Assembly (NCBI GenBank): GCA_963803295.1
Contig: CAWDMC010000003.1
Coordinates: forward strand, 1 to 64,000
Reading direction: 5' to 3'
DNA from: CAWDMC01 sp963803295
Lineage (GTDB): Bacteria > Acidobacteriota > Terriglobia > UBA7540
DNA length: 64,000 nt
Below the pieces are notes generated by a model, which was given only the letters and a program-made list of their open reading frames with translations, was not told where the DNA came from and did not search any database. The translations under genes and the position numbers were made by a program. Below, in pieces: positions 54,215 through 63,292 of the stretch (the first letter of the stretch is position 1; each line of letters opens with the position of its first letter).

Positions 54215-54245
54215 TTGACAGCACCAGATACGTAGTGATATCACT
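54215..54245 (+). promoter_or_regulatory. Promoter with overlapping palindromic operator for the second TonB receptor
   Basis: A consensus -35 TTGACA (54215-54220) is followed 16-17 bases later by a weak -10 (GATATC/ATATCA). The -10 lies inside the perfect 12-base palindrome AGTGATATCACT (54234-54245). The receptor start is about 90 bases downstream and the GntR gene ends 150 bases upstream, so binding of GntR here is a reasonable prediction. GntR-type operators are short palindromes of this kind. Confidence 0.5.
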
Positions 54246-54333
54246 TACCGACATCAGATGTCCAGATGTGCAGTTAACCTGACTTCAGATTAGTCGCTGT
54301 CGAGGCAGTTGGGCCGCGAGAGGAGAACAGGTC

Positions 54334-57300
54334 ATGCGTATAGGATCAAGGGTTCTACTATGGGTGGCCGCGATCATGCTTGTTACTGCGTCAAGTGCGT
54401 GGGCTCAGCTACAAGGCGGAGCCGTCGTCGGCACGGTCACCGACGCTTCTGGTGCAGTCGTGCCGGGGGCAAAAATCACGGCGACCAATATAGCCACGGG
54501 ACAGGTCGGGTCCACGGTGAGCACGGGGGCGGGAACGTATAATGTTCCCGGGTTGCTGGTTGGGGTTTACCGGGTAACTTGTGAGAAGGAAGGATTCAAG
54601 TCGACGACGGTGGATAAAGTGACTATCGATGTGGCCACCACGACATCGGTGAACATCACGCTCCAAGTGGGAACGAGCGTTCAAACTGTCGAGGTCACGG
54701 CCTCCGCTGTTACGATAAATAAGACCGACGCCCAGGTGGAGACCCAACTGGAAACCAAGGCCGTGCTGGATTTGCCACTGAGGGTCGGAGTGGAAGGGGC
54801 GACCGTCAATACAGGACGCCGCCAGATCGAGTCTTTTTCCCTCTTAGTGCCTGGAGCGCAGGGCGGTGTATTTGACCACCGCTACAACGGGGGCGTGAAT
54901 TTCAGCAATGAGGTGCTCTTCGACGGCGTTCCCATGGTGACCCTGGATTATCCGGGCTTCATATCGCTCGTCGCTCCGCCTTACGAGTCAGTGGACGAAT
55001 TCAAAGTCGCCACCTCGGTGTTTTCCGCGCAATTGGGAAAAGGACAGGGTGTCGAAAGCTACCATTTCAAATCGGGAACCAACGACTTTCACGGCGACCT
55101 TTTTGAATTCGCCCGCAACACCTCTTTTGACGCTCGCCCGTTCTTTTCCCCCAGCAGGGCCGTCGAGCACCAAAATGAGTATGGGTTCACGGTGGGCGGG
55201 CCCGTATGGATACCGAAAATCTATAACGGGCGAAACCGGCTTTTCTTCAACTTCGCCTACAGCCGTTACAAGCTGATTGGGTCTTCAGCATCCCAGTTGA
55301 TTACTCTTCCAACGACAGCCATGAGAAATGGTGATTTTTCGAGCTGGACGGACTCGCAGGGAAATCTGGTCCCGATCTACGATCCGATCTGCGGCCGAGG
55401 GACAGCGTCCGCGCATACATGCGCCGCGTCGGAACCGCGGACCCAATTCCCGGGTAACATCATCCCTCCAGGCGACATCGACAGCCTTGCGACGCAAGTC
55501 ATGAACCTGCTTCCTCAAGCTCAGTACGACAGAAACGCTAACAATTATCTGTGCTGTACTACATCCTTCCCCACTACCGATTATGATTACGACTGGAAAG
55601 TCGATTACCTGGCTACAAGCAAGAATCGGTTTAGCTTTAACGATACCCACACCAACAAATACAACGGCAGGGGGGATATCGGCGGTGGTTTTACCGGCCC
55701 GCTGGGAACGTTGGGTGCGGAACCGGTTGTCGGCAACTTCTGGGTGATGAACTTCAACCGTATCTTCAGCCCGACCGTTGTCAACACCTTCGGGGCGAGC
55801 GCCAACTTGATTGATCAAGTGCAGGACTGGGGAAACGCGCCACAATACATTAACGACAAGATACATTTCCCCGGCATCGCTTTTGGCACGGAGAACTGGT
55901 CTGGAGCGCCGCCACGCTATCCTGGTATCAGTTTTAGTGGACCCATCGACCCGCCCGCCTTTATGGGGATGGGCCAGTGGGGGCTGCATACGAGGTTTCT
56001 CGGGTATGCCTTTAACGACGCCCTTGTCTGGACCCGGGGCCGCCACACTCTGACGATGGGCGGAGAGTTCCGCAGGAGCCAGGAGAATAACGGCCAATGT
56101 ACCAGTTGCGTGGGTAATTTCACATTTGATAATTACACAACCTCGAATCCCCTCGGAGCCAATTTCCAGACTTCGGGCGCTCCATTTGCCAGTTTCTTGC
56201 TCGGGATGGCTGACTCTGCAAATAGGAGTTCACCGGATCCCTGGCGAGGGTTTCGGACGGCTTCCACGGCGTACTTCGTCCAGGATGACATCAAATGGAA
56301 TCCGAAACTCACCATAAATGTCGGCCTAAGATGGGATCTCTACTTCCCGTTGACCGAGATACATGATCGTTTGTCGTTCTTCAATCCCGATATTTCCAAT
56401 CCCGAGGCGGGAGGCCGCCCAGGAGGCTTGGCGTACGTGGGAACCTGCTCTTACTGCGTGGGGCGCCACCGTTACTTCGATTTACATTACCGCAATTTCG
56501 CACCTCGCCTCGGCTTCGCCTACGCCCTCAACGACAAGACCGTGCTTCGGGGCGGGTATTCCATCATCTACACCAATGGCGGCGCCAACTACATCTTCGG
56601 TCCTGAGGTTACGAATAGTTTCAATGCCGCTTATGTAGCCAACCAGCAATATGTTTCACCAGACGGCGGCAAGACAGTTGGTTATGGTTCCTGGGAGAAC
56701 CCCTTCCCGGACCCAGTTTTTCCCCCGATAGGCCCTGGTGCGGTAAATGGGCTCGTGCCGGATTACTTTGGGCGCAATCTTGCCCAAGCACCCTACATGG
56801 AGAACTGGAGTTTGGGCGTTCAGCGTCAAGTGCCGGGGAACACCCTGCTGACAGTCTCCTATGTAGGGAATCGTGGTGAGCGGCTGGCCAGCAACCTCTT
56901 GAACCTCAATCAAGTGGATCCCAAATGGCTGTCCTTGGGCCCGGAACTGGTGGATCCTATTAGTTGCTTAAGTGATGGAAGCTGTCCGCAGGCCATCGCT
57001 GCTGGGGTTACGATTCCCTACGCGGGGTTTACCGGATTGATAAATCAGGCTGTCCGTCCCTACCCGCAGTACCTCGGAATCAACAGCAACAACTTGGCTG
57101 AAGATGCCTTTACGACCTATCATTCACTGCAAATTACCGCGCAACGGCGATTTAGCCAGGGGCTGCAGTTTCTGGTGAGCTATACCGGTTCAAAGCAAAT
57201 AGGTAATACCGCGAACGGTTTCACGACCTTCAGCGCGGGGGCAGTCAATGCGTACGACCGCAAGGCCGAGAAGTCGATTAACCCCAGCGACACTCCGCAA

Positions 57301-57861
57301 GCGATTGTTATCGCCGGTATCTACGAGCTCCCGCTCGGACCTGGTAAACCATTCGCAAATCGTCACGGTGTGGTGGGCAAGGTACTGGGGGGCTGGCAAG
57401 CTGGTTGGATACTCCACTACAATAGCGGCACCCCGGTGGGCCTTAGCGCCGCCAACCAACTCAACCTCTACGGTGGCGGGAATCGGCCCAACATCGTAGC
57501 GGGTGTGAATCCTCAACTGGACCGGAGCCAGTTTGATCCTGGTGATCCCGCTCACAATAAGATCTACAATGCGGCAGCGTTTTCTCAGCCTGCGGACTAT
57601 ACCATTGGAAATGCTGCGCATTACCTGAGTAACTTGCGCGATTTTCCTTTCCTCAATGAGGATTTGTCCCTCGCCAAGAAGACCACGATTCGCGAAAGCA
57701 TCAATGTCGAATTTCGAGCTGAAGCCTTTAACGCGTTCAACCGCGTGGTGTTTGGTGGAGGCAACACCTTCTACTCACCCTCCAACCCTAACTTCGGCGT
57801 GGTAAGCGGGCAGTTTAATCTCCCGAGGCTATGTCAGCTTTCTCTTAAGTTTAACTTCTGA
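54334..57861 (+). CDS. Large TonB-dependent receptor (OAR-like), second copy
   Basis: The 1175-residue outer-membrane protein starts at ATG 54334 behind AGGAGAA with a signal peptide (VLLWVAAIMLVTASSAWAQ). A carboxypeptidase-regulatory-like domain (about 25-115; GTVTDASGAVVPGAKI, YNVPGLLVGVYRVTCEKEGF), a plug-like segment and a beta barrel follow, ending QLSLKFNF. It resembles the receptor at 32108 in layout (for example PPEY/DARPFF and GGPVWIPKIYNGRNRLFF segments). It probably imports a glycan fragment. Its position next to a GntR gene and a glycosidase suggests its own small utilisation operon. Confidence 0.92.
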   Translation: MRIGSRVLLWVAAIMLVTASSAWAQLQGGAVVGTVTDASGAVVPGAKITATNIATGQVGSTVSTGAGTYNVPGLLVGVYRVTCEKEGFKSTTVDKVTIDVATTTSVNITLQVGTSVQTVEVTASAVTINKTDAQVETQLETKAVLDLPLRVGVEGATVNTGRRQIESFSLLVPGAQGGVFDHRYNGGVNFSNEVLFDGVPMVTLDYPGFISLVAPPYESVDEFKVATSVFSAQLGKGQGVESYHFKSGTNDFHGDLFEFARNTSFDARPFFSPSRAVEHQNEYGFTVGGPVWIPKIYNGRNRLFFNFAYSRYKLIGSSASQLITLPTTAMRNGDFSSWTDSQGNLVPIYDPICGRGTASAHTCAASEPRTQFPGNIIPPGDIDSLATQVMNLLPQAQYDRNANNYLCCTTSFPTTDYDYDWKVDYLATSKNRFSFNDTHTNKYNGRGDIGGGFTGPLGTLGAEPVVGNFWVMNFNRIFSPTVVNTFGASANLIDQVQDWGNAPQYINDKIHFPGIAFGTENWSGAPPRYPGISFSGPIDPPAFMGMGQWGLHTRFLGYAFNDALVWTRGRHTLTMGGEFRRSQENNGQCTSCVGNFTFDNYTTSNPLGANFQTSGAPFASFLLGMADSANRSSPDPWRGFRTASTAYFVQDDIKWNPKLTINVGLRWDLYFPLTEIHDRLSFFNPDISNPEAGGRPGGLAYVGTCSYCVGRHRYFDLHYRNFAPRLGFAYALNDKTVLRGGYSIIYTNGGANYIFGPEVTNSFNAAYVANQQYVSPDGGKTVGYGSWENPFPDPVFPPIGPGAVNGLVPDYFGRNLAQAPYMENWSLGVQRQVPGNTLLTVSYVGNRGERLASNLLNLNQVDPKWLSLGPELVDPISCLSDGSCPQAIAAGVTIPYAGFTGLINQAVRPYPQYLGINSNNLAEDAFTTYHSLQITAQRRFSQGLQFLVSYTGSKQIGNTANGFTTFSAGAVNAYDRKAEKSINPSDTPQAIVIAGIYELPLGPGKPFANRHGVVGKVLGGWQAGWILHYNSGTPVGLSAANQLNLYGGGNRPNIVAGVNPQLDRSQFDPGDPAHNKIYNAAAFSQPADYTIGNAAHYLSNLRDFPFLNEDLSLAKKTTIRESINVEFRAEAFNAFNRVVFGGGNTFYSPSNPNFGVVSGQFNLPRLCQLSLKFNF

Positions 57862-58036
57862 TCCTGGACGCCTGACGGAATATAGTGCCTTTCATAGAAA
57901 CGGGTGGGCGAAGCCTGATGTCCACCCCTTTCTTTGCCTTTCCTGGCGCCCTGTAAAACCCACGACACGCTTTCCGGGATTGACATTTGGGATCACTGGG
58001 ACGGTTTCACCCAACTCGTCGGAGGGAGTCATTCGC

Positions 58037-60205
58037 ATGAACGCAATAAGCAGGCGCAGGTTCTTTGCCGGGGCCGGGGCGGTCAGCGCTTGGGCTTCTC
58101 TCGAAGCCGCAGCGATAGACAATGCGCAAGGCTCGGAGTGGCCAGCGGGTGATGTTGAGAACACATCCTTCCGCCTTTCACTCTCTCCTCGCGAAGGACT
58201 CAAGAACACTCGACTGCTTCACCCCGCCAGCGGATTGGTCCTGGCGGATGCAGACTACAGTTACTCGTTTGCGCGTCCCACATTTCAGACGAGCCGGCTG
58301 GTCAAGTCTGACGACGGCTCCCTCGCCATCCATCTTCAAGGGGTAACCTTGAGCGAAAACCTGGAAATTCACCAGGAGTTTCGTCTTCCGCACGGAAAGC
58401 CGTGGGTCGAAGAGGAGATCACGCTGGTCAATCGAGGGCCAATCCCGCTGGATCTCTCCGATGTCCGATGCGGATTGGTGCTGCCGCTGTCCCTTGACGG
58501 AGGAAAGGTGAACGGGAACTGGAAGGATCACAAGTTCATCGCGATTCCCTACCGCCGGGAGCCTCAAGGCAATAGGACACAATATTTCGACTTCACTCCA
58601 GATCAAATCCTGACGGAGGAATTCCGATCGGAGCTGATGACCTACGAAACGAGGGCGACGGCGGTTTTCGCCTCGGAGGGCTGGGCGTGGACGGATGGGA
58701 CGCAAGGCTTCCTCATCACGAAGTACGGCCAGGACGGAATGGAATGGTCCATCCTTGATGGGATCCCCATGGTGGGTGAACGCGCCGGCCTGCGTTGGGG
58801 CGGTATCGGAGTGTATCTTGGTGAACCGGTGCACGGCGCCCGGCTCCTCCCCGGTGCAACCTACCGTTTCGGGACAACCCGCTTGACAGCCTATCAAGGC
58901 GGTATGCTGGAAGGGTTCTACGCTTTCCGTCAGGAGATGGCCGAAAGAGGCCATGGTTGCCCGCCCGCGTTCAACCCTCCGGTTCATTGGAACGAGCTTT
59001 ACGACAACAAACTCTGGTGGCTTCCCGGTGAAGAGCAAGGCGACCCGGAAAACCGTAAGAAGTATTACACGCTGGCGGCAATGAAAGAGGAGGCGGCCAA
59101 AGCTAAGGCGATAGGTTGCGAAGCGCTCTATCTCGATCCCGGCTGGGATACACGTTTCGGTTCAAAAATCTGGGATGAGGCGAGACTAGGCACGTGCAAG
59201 TCGTTCGTCGAGATGCTGCATCAGGAGTACGGCTTGAAACTGGCCCTGCATACGCCTTTGTCCGGATGGTGTGATCCGACGGGATATGCTCCCGAAATGT
59301 ACCGCCTGGATCGGTTGGGACAGCGTCTCACTTGGGACAAGAGCAAGGGATTTGGCGCGTCGCCGCTTTGTGGAGCTTCGCGCCAGTATATCGAGGAAAC
59401 AGCGCGGCGATTAAAAGCGCTGGCGCGCGATGGCGCCATTTTTTTTATGTTTGATGGGAACAATTATCATGCGGAGTGTTGGGACCCCCAACACGGACAC
59501 AAGATCCCGGCTCAGCGCGAGGAGCACGTCGAAGGCATGGATCGGCTGGCGCGGATGGTTCATGCCGAGTTTCCTCAAGTGCTGATCGAGATGCATTTCC
59601 CGACGCCGACTTATTACGGCCACGGGCGGGTCCCGGAGAATCAGGGGTATGCGCAGGCGTTGGGATTTGACTCGGTGTGGGGCTTTGAGCTGATGTGGGG
59701 GCCCATGGAGGATCTCATCAGCGGCCACGCGATGACGCTCTATTACTACAGTTTGGCCTATGGCATTCCCATTTACCTTCATGTCGATCTACGAAAGGAC
59801 AATGCCAATGCCCTGATGCTTTGGTGGAATGCCTCCACCTGCCGCCACCTTGGCATCGGAGGAACACACCAAGATCCCGCCGCCCGGCAGGCCCAGCACG
59901 AAGCGATGGCCGCCTATCGACGGCTCGATACCTTCTTTAAGGCGGGCGACTTCTATGGCTTGGATGAAATGACCCATATCCATATTAATCCCAGCCGGAC
60001 GGCGGCCGTGATCAACTGTTTCAACTTAGAAGATCATTCTGTCAAACGCCGCGTCGAGTTCGAGCCTGGAAAGTACGGTCTTGATCCCGAGACAAAGTAC
60101 GAGGTCAAGGGGTCGTCATCTCAAAGGACGGGAAGCCGGTACAATATCGACGTCGACATCCCAAGTTACGGCCACGTTCTGCTGGAAGTGTCACCGTCCA
60201 GCTAA
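58037..60205 (+). CDS. Tat-exported TIM-barrel glycosidase-like protein
   Basis: The 722-residue protein starts at ATG 58037 behind GGAGGG, with a twin-arginine signal (NAISRRRFFAGAGAVSAWA). After an N-terminal beta domain, a TIM-barrel-like region has ALYLDPGWDTRFGSKIWDEAR, FVEMLHQEYGLKLALHTPLSGW and FFMFDGNNYHAE, in which Asp is a candidate nucleophile. IEMHFPTPTYYGHGRVPENQ and VWGFELMWGPMEDLI follow, and the protein ends in a beta domain. The shape recalls clan-D/GH36-type alpha-galactosidases, but the family is not certain. It likely acts outside the cytoplasm on the glycan taken up by the adjacent receptor, in the same direction. Confidence 0.72.
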   Translation: MNAISRRRFFAGAGAVSAWASLEAAAIDNAQGSEWPAGDVENTSFRLSLSPREGLKNTRLLHPASGLVLADADYSYSFARPTFQTSRLVKSDDGSLAIHLQGVTLSENLEIHQEFRLPHGKPWVEEEITLVNRGPIPLDLSDVRCGLVLPLSLDGGKVNGNWKDHKFIAIPYRREPQGNRTQYFDFTPDQILTEEFRSELMTYETRATAVFASEGWAWTDGTQGFLITKYGQDGMEWSILDGIPMVGERAGLRWGGIGVYLGEPVHGARLLPGATYRFGTTRLTAYQGGMLEGFYAFRQEMAERGHGCPPAFNPPVHWNELYDNKLWWLPGEEQGDPENRKKYYTLAAMKEEAAKAKAIGCEALYLDPGWDTRFGSKIWDEARLGTCKSFVEMLHQEYGLKLALHTPLSGWCDPTGYAPEMYRLDRLGQRLTWDKSKGFGASPLCGASRQYIEETARRLKALARDGAIFFMFDGNNYHAECWDPQHGHKIPAQREEHVEGMDRLARMVHAEFPQVLIEMHFPTPTYYGHGRVPENQGYAQALGFDSVWGFELMWGPMEDLISGHAMTLYYYSLAYGIPIYLHVDLRKDNANALMLWWNASTCRHLGIGGTHQDPAARQAQHEAMAAYRRLDTFFKAGDFYGLDEMTHIHINPSRTAAVINCFNLEDHSVKRRVEFEPGKYGLDPETKYEVKGSSSQRTGSRYNIDVDIPSYGHVLLEVSPSS

Positions 60206-60225
60206 GGTTCGATGGTCGCGTTGTA

Positions 60226-60366
60226 TTGCCGAGGCTTCCTGGATCGCTGACGGAATCATCTTCCTGTCATCGGAAAGAGCCCGCTACGTTACGGGCCAAA
60301 ACCTTGACGATTGACGGAGGGTATGTGATGGATGGCAGCTTGCCAGGGGCTGAGTACTGGAAGTAA
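60226..60366 (+). pseudogene. C-terminal remnant of a short-chain dehydrogenase
   Basis: The sequence reads ADGIIFLSSERARYVTGQ, then in the next frame TLTIDGGYVMDGSLPG, ending at 60366. This is the conserved C-terminus of classical SDR enzymes (IxFLxSxxASYVTGQxLxVDGG). The frame changes at an AAAA run (60298-60301). Nothing upstream resembles the rest of an SDR, so only the last ~45 residues survive. It lies 20 bases after the glycosidase stop, suggesting that a downstream SDR gene was deleted. Confidence 0.65.
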
Positions 60367-60404
60367 CTAAGTAGTGAATTCGAGAAGCTGAAGCGAAGAT
60401 GCGA

Positions 60405-62837
60405 TCACCGGTCGATCTCAACGGAGTGTTGACCCGCCGCGACATCAAAACTCGCGCGTCCCTCGCGAACGGGCACTTTTCGAGCCCCCTTCCCGTCAAT
60501 TGTAACGTTCAGGCTGCCGAAATCAAACTCACTCGTCGTCACGCGTGTGACCCTTGGGCTCGTTACGATGAAAGATAGGCGAGATGTCTGGGATTCATAG
60601 TGCCTTACCACGACGCCCCCGGCAGCCTCAAACTCAAGCTTTCCGTCGCGTCTCAAGGTTGTCGTCCGCGGACCCACCGCCACGTCGTAAGTATGACCTC
60701 CCCAGGCAGACCCTCGAACGTCGCCGTTCGATCCAGGATCCAGGATGCCGAACCGGAAGCCGTCCCAGGGGCTTTCGTCCACATACTGTTCAAGCGCCAC
60801 CTGGCACAGCAAGGCACTCCAGGTATAGTGAGGATCACCGCCGGCACTTCCGTCGAAGGTGACGTAGTTCTCGTTCGATTGCTGACGGGCGTTCCAATCT
60901 TTCATGAAGAGATCGTAGCTCTTTTGGGCCAAGTCGAATGCCACCTTGTCGAAGCCATAACGATTGAGTCCTTCATAAACAAGGTAGTTTGTGGCAGCCC
61001 AGATGCTGCCTCGCCAATAGTACTGATCCGAGAAAGCCGGATCGTTCCGCGCGATTGAGGGTATTACGTATGTTCCCCAGAATTCCTTGGGATTTAGAAG
61101 GTGTTCTTCGACCATGCGCCGGGCCTGGTCCCGCGTGGCGATGCCCGCCAGAAGGGGGTAGAAATTGGTGGGCGAGAGACGCTTGTCGAATTCACCGTTC
61201 CAATGCCGGTTCTCGTAGATTCCGTCTGCTTCATTCCACAGCCGCTCGCGAACGCGCTGCCTCATTGCTTCGGACTCGGCTGCCAAGCGTCGGCTATCTT
61301 CTTCGCGTCCCAGAATAGTAGCCAACTTCGACAGGCACTCGGCGTCGAGAACGTAGTATGAATTCAAACCTACGTCGGTGAGTCTCATCGTGTAGGCACG
61401 TTGGTCGTAGCCAGCCTCATCCCACATGGGACTATCGTCCATTCCCGATTCCCATTTTGGCGCCTTGGGAACCCCACGGTCGACGATCGACGGCTCGGAG
61501 CCCTTGTCGCTGCCCCATTCGAGCAGGCCGTCACGATTCCCGTCTCGCCAAGGCTGGCCATCACCTCGATCCGCGAACCACCACTCGTGCCATTTCTTGA
61601 GGCGAGGATAGGCCCACTCGAGCATGGAACGGTCGCGAGTTCGCTGGTAGACCTTCCAAACACAGTAGGATCCAACCAGCGGCTGTGACCGGTCGGGCGT
61701 GCTGCCGATGCCCGACTCCATATTAGGTACCAGCCCGCTCTCGGTTTGCCCCAGGAGAACACCTTTGATTCCTGCGAACGCTTGCCCCTTATCTTCCTGG
61801 CTGGCCATCATCGATGCAAAGAAATTGTCCCATACGAACACCACCCAACCATCTTCGCTGGCCCAGGAACGCGTGGCAGTAGGGAAGACAAGGCGGTAAG
61901 GGGGCACGTAGGTGCTGTTCCAGAACACGGAGTTGGAAATAGCTTCCGCCGCGCCTTCGAACAGCCCCCGAACCGTTGGACGACGCTCGCCATAGGTTCG
62001 CGACTTCTCTCGAAGGATACCGTCGATCCTTCCGGATTCGAGCAGGCCGCCTGCATGCCGCACGAGTGCGCCATCTTCCCAGCCGAGCGTGGCAACGAAG
62101 TGGGCGGTAAGGGTGGCGGCCGTGGTGAACTCGAGACCGGCCGCCGCTGCGGTTGACTCTGCGCCCAAAGCCGCAAGCCGCGGCACCAGCCTCCCGGTCG
62201 CGTTCATCACCTGTCCGATCTCGTCAACGCTCGAAAACGTTCCGGTGCCGAGGATCGGCTGATCCACCATCACCAGCCACCGGGCGGATACACCGAAGAC
62301 GCCGTCGAAGTAACGCTCACCTGTAATAGCTTGATTCGATCCGGTGATCGAAAAGAGCCCCTGCTTGACGACCCGGTTGGGCGAGAAAGGGAAGTAGGCC
62401 TCCAGCACCAGTTGAACGTCCTGAGGAGCGGTCAGCCGGCCGACCACGGTGCTCTCATCGACCCGTGACCACTCCAGAGTGATAACACTCTGGCGCGGAT
62501 GGTGGCGCCATGACAGACGGCAATAGGAGGCGTCCGGGGCATGAGGCCCCACTTCGCCCACGGCTTTGAAGATACCTGCCCCATCGAGAAAACTGCCGCT
62601 GCGCGAACCGACGCGAAGGCCGAACGAAGCGGGTTGGTCAAAAGCGCGAGCCAGAAAAACAACTCCGTTCCAGGCGCCCGGATCTACAGCGTCGATCGTT
62701 ATGCTCTCAAACTGGAATGGACTTTGCCCGACGGCTTGAGGGCTCGCGGCAGCAGTCAGCGTCCGCAAAGCCAGAACACTGAGCAATAGAATCCTGAGGT
62801 TTGTCCTATTCATCGGGTCACAGTTCGTCGGGGTCAT
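60405..62837 (-). CDS. Exported GH63/MGH1-like glycosidase
   Basis: The 810-residue protein starts at ATG 62837 behind AGGAGG (spacing about 9), with a signal peptide (LRILLLSVLALRTLTAAA). An N-terminal beta domain (about 40-260) precedes an (alpha/alpha)6 barrel (about 290-680). Landmarks are WASEDGWVVFVWDNFFASMMA, GLLEWGSDKG, MDDSPMWDEAGYD and YYWRGSIWAATNYLVYEGL, which fit the GH63-related MGH1-like group. Acidic residues in WDNFF, LEWGSD and the DSP motif are candidate catalysts. A C-terminal beta domain ends the protein. The substrate (alpha-glucoside or alpha-mannoside type) is unknown. Confidence 0.8.
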   Translation of the reverse strand: MTPTNCDPMNRTNLRILLLSVLALRTLTAAASPQAVGQSPFQFESITIDAVDPGAWNGVVFLARAFDQPASFGLRVGSRSGSFLDGAGIFKAVGEVGPHAPDASYCRLSWRHHPRQSVITLEWSRVDESTVVGRLTAPQDVQLVLEAYFPFSPNRVVKQGLFSITGSNQAITGERYFDGVFGVSARWLVMVDQPILGTGTFSSVDEIGQVMNATGRLVPRLAALGAESTAAAAGLEFTTAATLTAHFVATLGWEDGALVRHAGGLLESGRIDGILREKSRTYGERRPTVRGLFEGAAEAISNSVFWNSTYVPPYRLVFPTATRSWASEDGWVVFVWDNFFASMMASQEDKGQAFAGIKGVLLGQTESGLVPNMESGIGSTPDRSQPLVGSYCVWKVYQRTRDRSMLEWAYPRLKKWHEWWFADRGDGQPWRDGNRDGLLEWGSDKGSEPSIVDRGVPKAPKWESGMDDSPMWDEAGYDQRAYTMRLTDVGLNSYYVLDAECLSKLATILGREEDSRRLAAESEAMRQRVRERLWNEADGIYENRHWNGEFDKRLSPTNFYPLLAGIATRDQARRMVEEHLLNPKEFWGTYVIPSIARNDPAFSDQYYWRGSIWAATNYLVYEGLNRYGFDKVAFDLAQKSYDLFMKDWNARQQSNENYVTFDGSAGGDPHYTWSALLCQVALEQYVDESPWDGFRFGILDPGSNGDVRGSAWGGHTYDVAVGPRTTTLRRDGKLEFEAAGGVVVRHYESQTSRLSFIVTSPRVTRVTTSEFDFGSLNVTIDGKGARKVPVREGRASFDVAAGQHSVEIDR

Positions 62838-63292
62838 TTTAGGGTTTCCTCCTACGGAGGGCCAGGATTGGATCGTGCTCAGCGAGCTTCGTTCGCAACA
62901 CCTAGGGTAGATCGTAGACGAAGCTCAGGAGTCGGGTGGCGGCTGGGAAGGCAAGCGGACGATTTATCCGCGCGCCCGAGCAACACTCCATGTTACGCTT
63001 CCAGGTCGCTGGTTGAAACACGCAGGCGGGAGGGCCGAGGTTCCCATTGTCGAAGCTCCTGCGGACCGGTCGGTGTTGTGGCCTTGGTGAGTGACAGGCA
63101 GCAGCCTTTAGCGCTGCGTTTGAGCAGGCCGTTTTGTAGCGCTCCTCTCCGGCGCTGATCAGTCATCTGCCCGTGCCGACCGGCTAATCGTCTCATCCAA
63201 AACAGTTTTGAGCCGCCACGAATTCGGCCCTCGGGCTCGGTGTCCGCATCCCGCGGCCGGGCTGGAGCCGTTAAGACGGGAGGACTATACTA
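62838..63292. other. Intergenic region upstream of leuA
   Basis: A 455-base gap without a supported gene. Short frames on both strands have no family resemblance. GC-rich stretches at 63215-63275 could form weak hairpins, possibly part of a leader before leuA, but no attenuation peptide with repeated leucine codons was identified. Confidence 0.35.

Noticed and set aside
62838..63292. leuA leader considered as attenuator or T-box
   Set aside because: No leader peptide with leucine codons and no T-box-like conserved sequence could be identified.
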